DNA of 64,000 nt from Palsa-504 sp963818225 (GCA_963818225.1 CAWFRO010000014.1:620001-684000); one strand, 5' to 3'; shown: positions 7,608-17,904, counted from the first letter of the stretch. The notes: a model not told the origin generated them from the letters alone. Program-made: numbers and translations.

Positions 7608-8714
7608 CTAGCGGCCGCTTTGGCGCAGCCAGCGGATCTCGGCGTCGATGAACTCGTCGATCTCCCCGTCCAGCACCGACACGGCGTTGCCCGTCTCCAT
7701 GCCGGTCCGCACGTCCTTGACGTTCTGGTACGGGTACAGCACGTAGTTACGGATCTGGGTGCCCCAGGCGCGGGCGCCGTCGCCGCGCAGCGCGGCCATC
7801 TCCTCGGCCTCCTCAAGCCGCCGCCGTTCCAGCAGCTTGGACTGCAGTACGGTCATCGCCGAAGCCCGGTTCTGGATCTGGCTGCGCTCGTTCTGGCATG
7901 ACACGACGATGCCGGTGGGCAGGTGGGTGATGCGGACCGCGGAGTCGGTGGTGTTGACGCCCTGGCCGCCCGGGCCGCTGGAGCGGAACACGTCGACCCT
8001 GATGTCGTCGTCGGGAATCTCGATGTGATCGGTCTGCTCCACCACCGGCGTCACGTCGACCCCGGCGAACGAGGTCTGCCTGCGCCCCTGGTTGTCGTAC
8101 TTGGAGATGCGGACCATCCGGTGCGTGCCGTGCTCCCCGCGCAGCGTCCCGTAGGCGTAGGGCGCGTTCACCGCGAAGGTGGTGGACCTGATGCCCGCCT
8201 CTTCGGCGTAGGAGGTGTCGTACACCTCGGTCGGGAACTTGTGCCGCTCCGCCCAGCGCAGGTACATCCGCATCAGGTTCTCGGCGAAGTCGGCCGCGTC
8301 CGCACCGCCCGCCTGGGCGTTGATCGAGATCAGGGCCTCCCGGGCGTCGTACTCGCCGTTCAGCAGGGTCCGCACCTCGAGCTGGTCCATGTCGGCGCGC
8401 AGGGCGGCGAGCTCGCGCGTCGCTTCCTCCCGGGTGGGCGCGTCATCTTCGCTTTCGGCCAGGTCGAACAGCACCTGGGTGTCGCCGAGCCGCTGGCGCA
8501 GGCCGGTCAGCCGGGCCAGCTCAGCCTCCAGGTAGGACAGCCGGCGGGTCACCTTCTGCGCCCGGTCCTGGTCGGTCCACAGCCCCGGATCGGCGGCCTG
8601 CTCACGCAGCGTCTCCGCTTCCGCCCGCATGGCGGCAGGATCGAGCACCGCCTCTATGCTGGCGAGCGTCGACGTCAGGGCCGCTATCTGTTCGGCGGGA
8701 TCAAGACCTGCCAC
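7608..8714 (-). CDS. prfB: Peptide chain release factor 2 (RF2)
   Basis: 368 residues, full length. The peptidyl-hydrolase motif is intact (G249-G250-Q251 in S-S-G-P-G-G-Q-G-V-N). RF2 recognises UGA and UAA stops. The stop-reading tripeptide, normally S-P-F in RF2, reads S204-K205-Y206 (I-S-K-Y-D-N-Q) here. There is no in-frame UGA and no shift site near the start, so the autoregulatory frameshift of Escherichia coli prfB is absent. The start is GTG at 8714. Many neighbouring genes end in TGA, so the protein must read UGA. It is conserved beside ftsE in actinobacteria. Confidence 0.95.
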   Translation of the reverse strand: MAGLDPAEQIAALTSTLASIEAVLDPAAMRAEAETLREQAADPGLWTDQDRAQKVTRRLSYLEAELARLTGLRQRLGDTQVLFDLAESEDDAPTREEATRELAALRADMDQLEVRTLLNGEYDAREALISINAQAGGADAADFAENLMRMYLRWAERHKFPTEVYDTSYAEEAGIRSTTFAVNAPYAYGTLRGEHGTHRMVRISKYDNQGRRQTSFAGVDVTPVVEQTDHIEIPDDDIRVDVFRSSGPGGQGVNTTDSAVRITHLPTGIVVSCQNERSQIQNRASAMTVLQSKLLERRRLEEAEEMAALRGDGARAWGTQIRNYVLYPYQNVKDVRTGMETGNAVSVLDGEIDEFIDAEIRWLRQSGR

Positions 8715-8792
8715 GCGATGAGTTTACGCGAGGTTAATCAGGCCCGCCGCGCGGGCCGAACGCGGCGGGGAAAGCCGGTATCCTGCCTAAGC

Positions 8793-9836
8793 GTGAAACT
8801 CCGAAGGGGCACGACCGGCCCGAGGCTCCCGGGAATCCTCGGGCCAGCAGTACTGGCGGCGGCGGTCGCGCTCGCCGCCGCGGGGTGCTCCTCGGCGGCG
8901 GCGCCGGCCAAGGCGGCCGCCGGCACGACCCACGCCCTGACCCTCGCGGAGGCCCGCAGCATCTTCAGCACATACGTCACTTACAGCTCGGCGGCCGCCG
9001 AGCAGGGCGACGCGGCGAAAGGGCTGCCGCTGGCCGGCGATATGCAGTGGGCCATCCTGCACGCTCAGTACACGGCCCTGGACACGACCCACGCACCGGT
9101 GGCGCAATACCGCTACGGCACGCCGGTTTTCTACGTGCCAGCGCTCGCGGGCTACCCGATGTGGTTCATGGTGGCGGTCCCGGTCAGGACCGAGGGCGGG
9201 GGCCAGCTAGGACCGGCCGTCACGACGCTGATGGTGTTCCAGCGGTACACGCCGAGCCGGACGTGGACGTTGAACGGCTCCGTGGTGCTCGATAAGCCGC
9301 TGCCCGCCATCCAGCGGGACAGCGACGGCTACGCCGTCGCGGTCGGCGACGCTGACCCGAGCCTGCTGCTGCCGCCGGACCTCGTGGGGGCGACCCAGGC
9401 CGCCGTGGTCGACGAGGGGCCGACGGCGCCGGCGGCCGCGGTGATCGGCGCCGGGCCGCAGACCACCGGGCTCTACACGACGCAGGATGCGCAGGGGAAC
9501 TCGGCCGCGGCGCACGGGCTGAACTACCAGTGGCTGCTCCAGGGCGCGTCGTACGCGCAGTACGAGCTGGCCGCGGCGGGCGGCGGGGCCCTGGTGCTGT
9601 ACTCGATGTACCTGAACACGCAGCTCGAGCATCCGGGCAACCTGGCCGGGCCGCCGATCCCGGCCCCGGCCAATTTCGTCCCGCTGATCACCACGCCGGC
9701 CAAGGCCGGTCCGCACGGCGTGGTCGAGAACTGGACCTACGAGTTCGCCGCGGTCGACCCGCCGCAAACCGCCCAGGGCGCGAAGGTGGAGGTCATCGGG
9801 GGCCGCGGCGCCCCGACGTACGGGAAGCCCTACTAG
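8793..9836 (+). CDS. Putative secreted lipoprotein
   Basis: 347 residues from a GTG at 8793. The N-terminus is a basic stretch (K-L-R-R), a hydrophobic core and a lipobox A-A-G-C with the lipidated cysteine at residue 32, followed by a Ser/Ala-rich linker, so it should be anchored on the outer face of the membrane. The mature part has a Y-P-M-W-F-M-V-A-V-P segment and a Tyr/Asp-containing C-terminus but no family I recognise. The frame is open far upstream, but that part is antisense to prfB and is not coding. Function unknown. Confidence 0.72.
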   Translation: MKLRRGTTGPRLPGILGPAVLAAAVALAAAGCSSAAAPAKAAAGTTHALTLAEARSIFSTYVTYSSAAAEQGDAAKGLPLAGDMQWAILHAQYTALDTTHAPVAQYRYGTPVFYVPALAGYPMWFMVAVPVRTEGGGQLGPAVTTLMVFQRYTPSRTWTLNGSVVLDKPLPAIQRDSDGYAVAVGDADPSLLLPPDLVGATQAAVVDEGPTAPAAAVIGAGPQTTGLYTTQDAQGNSAAAHGLNYQWLLQGASYAQYELAAAGGGALVLYSMYLNTQLEHPGNLAGPPIPAPANFVPLITTPAKAGPHGVVENWTYEFAAVDPPQTAQGAKVEVIGGRGAPTYGKPY

Positions 9837-9869
9837 CCTGGCGGACGTACCACAGGGTCCCGGGAGTGA

Positions 9870-12800
9870 CTACTCCTGCGGGAGGGAGCTGGTCGCGACC
9901 AGGGTGCGGATGGCCCGCAGGGCGACCGACAAGGTCGTGAACGTGAAGCGCTCGCTCTCCCAGATCTCGCCCAGCAGCTGGGTCGCCATGGCGACCGCCG
10001 CCTCGTTGCTGGACGCCCAGGCGGCGAGCCGCTCGTCCGGCGTCCGGGCGGGTCCCGAGCCGCTGACCCCCAGCACGTCCCGGGTCAGCGACGCGTGCGC
10101 GGCGTACAGGTCATCGCGCAGCGCCGCGCGGGCCATGGCCGACCACCGGTCCTCGCGGGGCAGCGCGGTGATGCGGTCCCGCAGCCGGGTGATCTGCAGC
10201 TGGTCGGCGAGGTCGAAGTAGACCTCGGCGGTCTCCTCGATGGGCCGCCCGACACTGGCCGCGACCTGCACGATGTCGAAGGCGGAGTAGGTCGGGACCA
10301 TGCTCGCGACCTGCTCGGCGAGGTCAGCGGACACGCCCAGGGCCAGGTAGGAGTCCCGGCGCTCCTCGAATCCGGACAGGTCCCGGCCGGTGAGCAGCTT
10401 GGGCAGGCCGGCCCGCACGGTCCGCACCCCGTCCGCGAAGAACCCCACGGTGGCCTCGAGGTCGAACGGGGGGCGCCGGAAGTGCAGCAGCCACCGGGCG
10501 GCGCGCTCGGTGAGCTTGCGCCCCTCGAGCAGCAGCGTGATCTGGGCCGCCAGGCTCACCTGGCCCTCGATCTGCTCGACCTGGCGCCAGAAGGCCGGCA
10601 TGTCGAACACGTCCGTGGCCACCAGGGTGGCCCGGGTCATGTCTGGGACTGACGCACCCGTCTCCTCGTTCAGCCGGAACAGGAACGTGGTGCCGGACGT
10701 GTCGATCATCTCGTTGACCACCGAGGTGGTGATGATCTCGCGGCGCAGCGGATGTGATTCCATCTGGCCCGCGAGGGCCGACCGCAGCTCGGCCGGGAAG
10801 TACGCGTCGAGCACCCGGCGCAGGTACGGGTCATCGGGCAGGCCGGAGGCCAGGACCTCCTCGGCGGCCGAGATCTTGGTCTGCGCGAGCAGCAGAGCGA
10901 ACTCCGGCGTGGTGAGGCCGACGCCGGCCGACCGGCGCTCGGCGATCTCCCGCTCGCCCGGCAGCACGTCCTGCTCGGGGTCGAGCCGCTTGTCCCGCAC
11001 CAGCCTGCGGATATACCGCGCGTGCACGTGCAGCAGGGAGGGGGCCTGCGACCGGGCCACGGCCAGGGCCATGTTCTGCCCGTAGTTGTGCCGCAGGACC
11101 AGCGCGGCGACCTCTCCGGTCATCTCGGTCAGCAGCTGATGCCGGCCGGCCGCCGGGATGACGCCGGCCCGGATCGCGTCGGCCAGCAGGATCTTGATGT
11201 TGACCTCGTGGTCGGAGGTGTCGACCCCGGCCGAATTGTCGATGAAGTCGGTGTTCACCAGGCCGCCGCCCAGGGAGTACTCGATCCGGGCGGCCTGGGT
11301 GAGGCCGAGGTTGCCGCCCTCGCCGACGACCCGCGCGCGCAGCCGCGGCGCGTCGATCCGCACCGCATCGTTGGACCGGTCTCCGACGTCGGCGTGGGAC
11401 TCGCGGCTCGCTTTGACGTAGGTGCCGATGCCGCCGTTCCACAGCAGGTCGACCGGGGCGGCCAGGATGGCGGAGATCAGCTCGTCCACCGGCAGGGCGG
11501 TCACGGCGGCGTCGAGGCCGAGCACCGTGCGGGTCTGCGCTGAGACCGGGACGGACTTCACGCTGCGCGGCCAGACCCCGCCGCCCGGCGAGATCAGGGC
11601 CGGGTCGTAGTCCGCCCACGAGGACCGGGGCAGCGCGAACAGCCTGCTCCGCTCGGCGAAGCTGGCCGCCGGATCGGGGTCGGGGTCGATGAACACGTGC
11701 CGGTGGTCGAACGCCGCGACCAGCTTGATGTGCTCCGACAGCAGCATCCCGTTGCCGAACACGTCGCCGGACATGTCGCCGATGCCGGCCGCGGTGAAGT
11801 CGTCGGTGTCCGGGTTTATGCCGAGCGCCGCGAAGTGGACCCGCACCGACTCCCAGGCACCGCGCGCGGTGATGCCCATCTTCTTGTGGTCGTAGCCTTC
11901 GGAGCCGCCGGAGGCGAACGCGTCGCCCAGCCAGAAGCCGTAGCGGGCCGCGATCTCGTTGGCCGTGTCGGAGAAGGTGGCGGTGCCCTTGTCGGCCGCC
12001 ACGACCAGATACGGGTCGTCGCCGTCCCGGCGGACCACGTCCGGCGGCGGCACCACCTGATCGGCTTCGATGTTGTCGGTGACGTCGAGCATGGCGGCGA
12101 TGAACGTCTGGTAGCAGGCCAGGACCTCGGCCTGGTAGGCCTCGCGGTCGGCGGGGTCGGGCAGCCGCTTGCACACGAAGCCGCCCTTGGCCCCGGACGG
12201 GACGATGACCGCGTTCTTCACCTCCTGCGCCTTGACCAGCCCGAGGACCTCGGTGCGGAAGTCCTCCAGCCGGTCCGACCAGCGCAGCCCGCCGCGCGCG
12301 ACCCGGCCGAACCGCAGGTGAACGGCTTCCAGCCGGGGCGAGTAGACGTAGATCTCGAACTTGGGCCGCGGCTGGGTCAGCCCCGGTATGTCGCTCGGGT
12401 CGAGCTTGAGGACCAGGTAGCGCGGGCCGTCGGCGCCGCTCGGGCTGTGTACCCGGTAGTAGTTCGTCCGCAGGGTCGCGTCGATCAGGGCCAGGTAGGA
12501 GCGCAGGATCCGATCGTGGTCGAGGCTGACCACCTCGTCGAGCTGGCCGCGGATCTCCTCGGCGATCGCCTCGCAGAGCTCGGCCGCGCCGCTGGCCTTG
12601 GCCGGGTCGAACCTGGACTCGAACAGCCGGACCAGGAGCCGGGTGACGGACGCGTTGGCCCGCAGCACCCGCTGCACGTAGTCCTCGCTGAACCGCATGC
12701 CGGCCTGCCGCAGGTACTTGGCCCCGGCCCGCAGCAGGGTCACTTCGCGCCAGGTCAGGCCGGCGGTCAGGACCAGCGCGTTGAAGCCGTCGTCTTCGGT

Positions 12801-14822
12801 CTGGCCGTGCCACAGCGCGGTCAGGGCGTCCTCGAAGACCTGCCGCAGGCCGCCGGGCGCGGCGACGGCCGGCGGCCGCAGGCCGAATTCATATATCCAG
12901 AACGAACCGGCGCTCGAGCTCCCGGTGAACTGATAGGGGTGCTCGTCGACGACCTCGAGCCCCAGGTGCTGCAGCTGCGGCAGGACCTCGGACAGCGTGA
13001 TCGGCGAGCCCGACCGGTACACCACCAGCGTCCATCGCTCCGGGTGCTCGACCAGGCGGACCGCGAATTCCTGCTCCGACTCGCGCAGCCCGAGCATCGT
13101 GGACAGGTCGCCGACCGCCTCGGCCGGCGAGACGTCGGCCTTGTAGGTCCCGGGAATGAGCGCCTCGAACCGGTCGAGCAGGGCCCGGGCCTGCTCCTCG
13201 CCGAGTACCCCGGTCGCCTCGGCGCCCAGGTCCTCATCCCAGGACCGCACCGCGGCGGCCAGCCTGCGCTCCAGCGCGGCCGCGTCCACCTGCGGCACCG
13301 TCCGGCCGCGTTCGGCCCGGACCACCACGTGCAGCCGGGCCAGGGCCGAGTCGCCGATGGTCGCGCTGTAGTCAACCGACGCCCCGTTCAGCGCCTCCCG
13401 CAAGATCTCCTGGGTGCGCAGCCTGACCTGCGTCGTGTACCGGTCCCGGGGCAGGTACACCAGGCAGGACATGTACCGGCCGTAGCGGTCCCGGCGCAGG
13501 AACAGCCTGGTCTGCTTGCGTTCGCTCAGGCGCAGCACACCCAGCGCGATCGGGATGAGCTCTTCGGCCGAGATCTCGAACAGCTCCTCCCGCGGGTAGT
13601 CCTCGAGGATCTCGGCCAGATCCTTGGCGTCGTGGCTGCCGACGGCCAGCCCGGCCTCGGCCAGCACGTGGGCCACCTTGCGCCGGATCACCGGGACGGT
13701 GGCGATGGGCGCGGTGTGCGCCGCGTGCGAATACAGGCCGAGGAACCTGAACTCCCCGGCGACCGCTCCGTCCGGGCCCAGCCTCTTGACCGAGACATAG
13801 TCCAGGTAGTTGGCGCGGTAGACGGTGGACCTGGAGTTGGCCTTGGCCAGCACCAGCCGCTCGGTCGGGTCCTGCGCCCGGGCCGCCACCTGTGCGGACA
13901 GCTTGCGCAGCGGGTCCCGGCCGCGCCGGGTGTGGCGGAGGATGCCCAGGCCGGTGCCCGGCACGGCGCGCAGGGCGGCGGCGCCGTCGGCCGTCTGCAC
14001 CAGGTCGTACTCGCGGTAGCCGAGGAAGGTGAAGTTGCCGTCGGCCAGCCAGCGCAGCAGGTCGCCGGACTCGGCCGCCGCGCTGCCCGTGGGCCCGACG
14101 AGATCGCCCGCCAGCCGGCGCGCCGCCGCCTCCATCCGGGCCCGGTCCTCGGCCGCGACGCGCACGTCGTCGAGGACCAGGCGCAGGTCGGTCTCGAGCT
14201 GCTGCGCGGTGACCCGGTCGCCGGGCGGCTCGAGCTCGACGTGGATCCAGGACTCGGTCAGCTCGTCCGGGGCGGCCGGGGCCACCTCGTCGCCGCCCAG
14301 GCCGGCGATCTGGCCCAGGGCCCCGGCCACGTCGCGGCGGACGCGCAGCAGCGGATGCACCAGCAGGCGGATCTCGGCCTGGTGGCGGTTCAGCCGGGTG
14401 GTGACGGAGTCGACCAGGTACGGCATGTCGTCAGTGACGATGTCCACCACCAGGTTCGACGCACCGCTCTGGTCCAGGTGCGCATGTCCCGCCTCGCGGA
14501 CCTGGACCAGGGCCCGGCCCTGCGGCCGGCGCAGGCCGAGCCGGGCGTGGGCCTCGGCCACCACCGCCAGCCGCGAGGGCGAGGCCAGATCCTCGGTGGC
14601 GACGCGGTGATAGTAGGCGCGCAGGTAACGCAGCACGGCCTCGCCGCTCGCCATATCCCGCTCGCCGCCCTCGGCGGAACCCAGGGCGGCGGAACCTGGG
14701 GCGGCGGAATCCAGGGCGGTGGCGTCCAGGGCGGTGGCGTCCAGGGCCGAGTCATCGGGCCAGGCCTGGGCCGCCTTGATCAGCAGGGCTTCCCTGGCCT
14801 CGTCGAGGTTGTTGTCCGGCAT
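9870..14822 (-). CDS. gdh: NAD-specific glutamate dehydrogenase, large (about 180 kDa) type
   Basis: 1650 residues, the size of the large NAD-GDH class (Bac_GDH family; Streptomyces and Mycobacterium Rv2476c type), which oxidises glutamate to 2-oxoglutarate and ammonia. Central features include the P-x-P-K-F-E-I-Y-V-Y-S-P strand, the R-x-G-G-L-R-W-S-D-R substrate region, the K-N-A-V-I-V-P-x-G-A-K-G-G catalytic segment, and later G-G-N-L-G-x-T-Q. The ATG at 14822 is chosen because GAGGGAG precedes it; the frame opens further to 14885. Residues around 25-50 are an Ala/Leu/Asp-rich repeat. It is followed by no same-strand gene and preceded by the acetoacetyl-CoA synthetase with a 46-bp gap. Confidence 0.95.
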   Translation of the reverse strand: MPDNNLDEAREALLIKAAQAWPDDSALDATALDATALDSAAPGSAALGSAEGGERDMASGEAVLRYLRAYYHRVATEDLASPSRLAVVAEAHARLGLRRPQGRALVQVREAGHAHLDQSGASNLVVDIVTDDMPYLVDSVTTRLNRHQAEIRLLVHPLLRVRRDVAGALGQIAGLGGDEVAPAAPDELTESWIHVELEPPGDRVTAQQLETDLRLVLDDVRVAAEDRARMEAAARRLAGDLVGPTGSAAAESGDLLRWLADGNFTFLGYREYDLVQTADGAAALRAVPGTGLGILRHTRRGRDPLRKLSAQVAARAQDPTERLVLAKANSRSTVYRANYLDYVSVKRLGPDGAVAGEFRFLGLYSHAAHTAPIATVPVIRRKVAHVLAEAGLAVGSHDAKDLAEILEDYPREELFEISAEELIPIALGVLRLSERKQTRLFLRRDRYGRYMSCLVYLPRDRYTTQVRLRTQEILREALNGASVDYSATIGDSALARLHVVVRAERGRTVPQVDAAALERRLAAAVRSWDEDLGAEATGVLGEEQARALLDRFEALIPGTYKADVSPAEAVGDLSTMLGLRESEQEFAVRLVEHPERWTLVVYRSGSPITLSEVLPQLQHLGLEVVDEHPYQFTGSSSAGSFWIYEFGLRPPAVAAPGGLRQVFEDALTALWHGQTEDDGFNALVLTAGLTWREVTLLRAGAKYLRQAGMRFSEDYVQRVLRANASVTRLLVRLFESRFDPAKASGAAELCEAIAEEIRGQLDEVVSLDHDRILRSYLALIDATLRTNYYRVHSPSGADGPRYLVLKLDPSDIPGLTQPRPKFEIYVYSPRLEAVHLRFGRVARGGLRWSDRLEDFRTEVLGLVKAQEVKNAVIVPSGAKGGFVCKRLPDPADREAYQAEVLACYQTFIAAMLDVTDNIEADQVVPPPDVVRRDGDDPYLVVAADKGTATFSDTANEIAARYGFWLGDAFASGGSEGYDHKKMGITARGAWESVRVHFAALGINPDTDDFTAAGIGDMSGDVFGNGMLLSEHIKLVAAFDHRHVFIDPDPDPAASFAERSRLFALPRSSWADYDPALISPGGGVWPRSVKSVPVSAQTRTVLGLDAAVTALPVDELISAILAAPVDLLWNGGIGTYVKASRESHADVGDRSNDAVRIDAPRLRARVVGEGGNLGLTQAARIEYSLGGGLVNTDFIDNSAGVDTSDHEVNIKILLADAIRAGVIPAAGRHQLLTEMTGEVAALVLRHNYGQNMALAVARSQAPSLLHVHARYIRRLVRDKRLDPEQDVLPGEREIAERRSAGVGLTTPEFALLLAQTKISAAEEVLASGLPDDPYLRRVLDAYFPAELRSALAGQMESHPLRREIITTSVVNEMIDTSGTTFLFRLNEETGASVPDMTRATLVATDVFDMPAFWRQVEQIEGQVSLAAQITLLLEGRKLTERAARWLLHFRRPPFDLEATVGFFADGVRTVRAGLPKLLTGRDLSGFEERRDSYLALGVSADLAEQVASMVPTYSAFDIVQVAASVGRPIEETAEVYFDLADQLQITRLRDRITALPREDRWSAMARAALRDDLYAAHASLTRDVLGVSGSGPARTPDERLAAWASSNEAAVAMATQLLGEIWESERFTFTTLSVALRAIRTLVATSSLPQE
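14673..14747 (-). repeat. 15-bp tandem repeat (five units) in the gdh N-terminus
   Basis: Five 15-bp units of the type GGCGGAACCCAGGGC or GGTGGCGTCCAGGGC, the last two identical. In the protein they give a five-residue repeat of Leu-Asp-(Ala/Ser)-(Thr/Ala)-Ala near residues 25-50. The array stays in frame. Confidence 0.85.
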
Positions 14823-14868
14823 CGTCCACTCCCTCGAGGTGTGTGCTGGCCCTGGGGCTCCGCCTGCG

Positions 14869-16978
14869 CTAGGCCACTCTGCCACCTCTTTGTAACTTAT
14901 TCTTCTCTTTGAGTAACCACGGCGGCCCAGGGGCGGGCGGCTGCGGGGCGCTGTGCTGGTCCGGGGGGGCGACCCCCTGGTCCTCCCGGAAATAGGGCCG
15001 GTCCCCCCGGAAATAGGCGAGGACCTCGGGGTTGGCCAGCGCGCCGGGGTCGGCGGCCCGCTCCGGCTCGGTGCCGAGCAGGATCTTGCGCACCGGCACC
15101 TCCAGCTTCTTCCCGGACAGGGTCCGCGGGATGCCCGGCACCGGGCGGATCTCGTCCGGCACGTGCCGGGGGGACAGCTGGGATCTCAGGGCCGCGCGGA
15201 GCCGGCCGGCCAGGTCGTCGTCGAGTTCGCGGCCCGCGGCGGGCACGACGAAGAGGATCAGCCGGCCTTCGGCGCCGAGCCTGCCGGTGTCCACCACCAG
15301 GCTGTCGGCGATCTCGCCGAACCCCTCGACCACCCGGTAGAACTCGCTGGTGCCCATGCGCACCCCGCCGCGGTTGAGGGTGGCATCGGAACGGCCGTAG
15401 ATGACGCACCCGCCGTCGGGCAGCACCTCGATCCAGTCACCGTGCCGCCAGACCCCCGGATAGGTGTCGAAGTAGCTCTCCCGGTAGCGGACCCCGCCGG
15501 GATCGTGCCAGAAGCCGACCGGCATCGACGGCATCGGCTGGGTGATGACCAGCTCGCCGACCTGGCCGACCACCGGCCGGCCCGCGTCGTCGTAGGCCGC
15601 CACCGCCGCGCCGAGACAGCGGCCGGAGATGATCCCGGCCCGGACCGGCAGCAGCGGGCAGGGCCCGACGAAGCCCGTGCACAGGTCGGTGCCGCCCGAG
15701 AACGAGCCGAGCAGCAGGTCCGACCCGACTTGTTCGTACACCCAGCCGAACGCCTCGGGCGGCAGCGGCGACCCGGTCGAGCCGAGGCCGCGCAGCGCCG
15801 ACAGGTCGAGCTCGGCCCCGGGGCGCAGCCCGGCCTTCATGCACGCGACCAGATAGGGGGCGCCGACGCCCAGGTAGGTGACGCCGTGCTCGGCGGCCAG
15901 CCGCCACAGCCGGTCCGGGCTCCGGCCAGGCGGCACTGCCGTCGTACAGCACGATGGTCGCTCCGGCCAGCAGGCCGCCGGCCAGGTAGTTCCACATCAT
16001 CCAGCCGGTGGTGGTGTACCAGGCGAACACGTCTGCGGGCCGCAGGTCCTGATGGAACGACAGCGCCTTGAGGTGCTCGAGCACGATCCCGCCATGACCG
16101 TGCATGATCGGCTTCGGCATCCCGGTGGTACCCGAGGAGTAGACCACCCAGAGCGGATGGGCGAAGGGCACCTCCTCGAACTCCGGCTCGCGCTCCTTGG
16201 CCCCCGGGCCCGCGCCGAGATCTTCCCAGGCCGTGAACGGGGCCGCGGGCCGCTGGGCGCCGGTCAGGGTGACCATGACCAGCGCGGACAGGCCGGGCAG
16301 GGCGGCGGCCACCTCGTCGACCAGGGCGGCGCGGGGGAACTCGCGGCCCCCGTAGGTGTAGCCGTCGCCGGCGATGAGCACCGCCGGCTCGATCTGCGCG
16401 AACCGGTCGATGACCGCGCGCGCGCCGAAGTCCGGCGAGCACGAGGACCAGATCGCGCCGATACTCGCGGCCGCGAGCAGGCCGATGACCGCCTCGGGCA
16501 CGTTCGGCAGCAGGGCCGCGACCCGGTCGCCGCGGCGGACACCGAGGGCGCGCAGCCCGCGCGCCACGCGGGCGACCTCACCGGCGAGGTGAGCGTAGGT
16601 CAGACGCCCGGCCCTGGATCGTTCGGAAGCAAAGATGATCGCCGTGCGATCCGGATCGGTCCATGCGGTCCGCAGCGCGTTACGGGCGTAATTCAGCGTG
16701 GCGCCGGTGAACCACTGCACGTCGGGCATGACCTCGCCGGTCAGGACCGGGCCCGGGCCGCGGTGGCCGAGCACCTCGAAGTAGTCCCAGACCGCCGCCC
16801 AGAACGGGCCGGGCTGCGTCACCGACCACTGCCACAGGTCGGGGTAGCCGTCGAAATGCTGCCCGCGGCCGGCCAGCCAGCGGATGAACCGGGTGACGCG
16901 GGCGTCGTGGACCGTCTGCTGGTCCGGCTCCCAGAGCACCGCGCCGTACCCGCGGCTGGTCAGGTCAGGAGTATCCAT
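14869..16978 (-). pseudogene. aacS: Acetoacetyl-CoA synthetase, interrupted by a single-base frameshift
   Basis: Start ATG at 16978 (M-D-T-P-D-L). The first part (to about 15921) holds the ACAS_N region and the AMP-binding loop Y-S-S-G-T-T-G-M-P-K; the second part, in another frame, continues with D-R-L-W-R-L-A-A-E-H-G-V-T-Y-L-G and ends with the catalytic-lysine motif G-K-K-L-E-V-P-V-R-K. Joining the frames near 15911-15926, where one C in a CCCGG run is extra, restores a complete acetoacetate-CoA ligase of about 700 residues with a C-terminal extension. The enzyme activates acetoacetate with ATP and CoA. Both halves keep all key motifs, so the break is either recent or a base-calling error. 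Confidence 0.85.
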
Positions 16979-17076
16979 GGCCCCAGCATCGCGGCATCCC
17001 GGCGCGCCCGGCAACGGCCCGTCGGGCGCTGACGCCGACGTATCCACACAGATCACCATAGGTCAGGATGGCGGCC

Positions 17077-17793
17077 TTACGGTCCCGTGAGCCGGGTGAT
17101 CAGGGCCATGAACGCGCCCGTGTCGGCCAGGTCGGGCAGCACCGCGTCGGCTCCCGCGTCCCGCAGCTCGGCCGCGCTGGCCCGGCCGCCCGCCACCGCC
17201 AGGGACCTGGCCCCGCCGATCCGGGCCGCGTCCACGTCGCGGGGCGAGTCCGCGACGTACACGGTCGCAGACTCCCCGAACGTGACGCCCCGGGCGTCTG
17301 CGGCACGCTGCCGGGCCACCCGCAGCAAGGTGCCCTTGGGGTAGGCCTCGGAGCCGTAGCCGCCGATGTCGAAATCGACGAAGCCGTCCAGGCCGAACGC
17401 CCGCAGCTTCACCATCGCGGCCGGCCTGCTGTTGCCGGTCAGCACGGTCGCCGTCGCGCCGTCGAGCTTGGCCACGGCGGCCATGGCCTCGGCCGCGCCC
17501 GGCAGCAGCTGGCCCCGCGCGGCCAGGTCCTCCTGGCGGGCGGCCAGGGCCGCGGCCAGCTGGGCGCTGAACGGCTCGAGCAGGCGCTCAGCCTCCAGGT
17601 CCGCGCGCACGTCCACGCCGTTCAGCGCGAGCGCATCGAAGAAGATCTCCGACTCCGACCGGCCCGCCATCTGCGGCAGCTGGATCAGCGGACGACGCGC
17701 CACCGCCTCGAATGCCTCGGCGTAGGCCCCCCGGGTGACCCGGCCCACATCGACCAGGGTCAGGTCGATATTCCACAGAACCAGCCGATGAAT
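17077..17793 (-). CDS. HAD-superfamily hydrolase-like protein, probable AUU start
   Basis: 238 residues if initiated at ATT (17793). The HAD core is clear: motif I region L-V-L-W-N-I-D-L-T-L-V, motif II strand T-V-L-T-G-N-S, and the late Y-V-A-D-S-P-x-D motif. The nearest GTG (17748) would delete motif I. Between the in-frame stop at 17815-17817 and motif I there is no ATG, GTG or TTG; a GGAGGG Shine-Dalgarno (17803-17798) lies 4 nt from ATT, while CTG codons at 17784 and 17778 are too far away. The first motif-I aspartate is asparagine, so classical phosphatase chemistry may be lost. Role unknown. Confidence 0.7.
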   Translation of the reverse strand: MHRLVLWNIDLTLVDVGRVTRGAYAEAFEAVARRPLIQLPQMAGRSESEIFFDALALNGVDVRADLEAERLLEPFSAQLAAALAARQEDLAARGQLLPGAAEAMAAVAKLDGATATVLTGNSRPAAMVKLRAFGLDGFVDFDIGGYGSEAYPKGTLLRVARQRAADARGVTFGESATVYVADSPRDVDAARIGGARSLAVAGGRASAAELRDAGADAVLPDLADTGAFMALITRLTGP

Positions 17794-17904
17794 GGTGCCC
17801 TCCGGTAAGGTATGTCAACCTATGTGAGGCCAACGCTTCCATACAGGCCAGTCCAACCCCGTACAAAACTACCCGGTAGAAGGCGCTCCGCTCCCCCGTT
17901 CAGT

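Noticed and set aside
7923..8792. Upstream extension of the lipoprotein frame through prfB
   Set aside because: It is antisense to prfB; the lipobox signal peptide starting at 8793 defines the true start.
11697..14912. Very long open frame (about 1070 codons) antisense to the glutamate dehydrogenase gene
   Set aside because: It is the mirror frame of a highly GC-biased gene; no ribosome site or domain, and the composition is that of a reverse frame.
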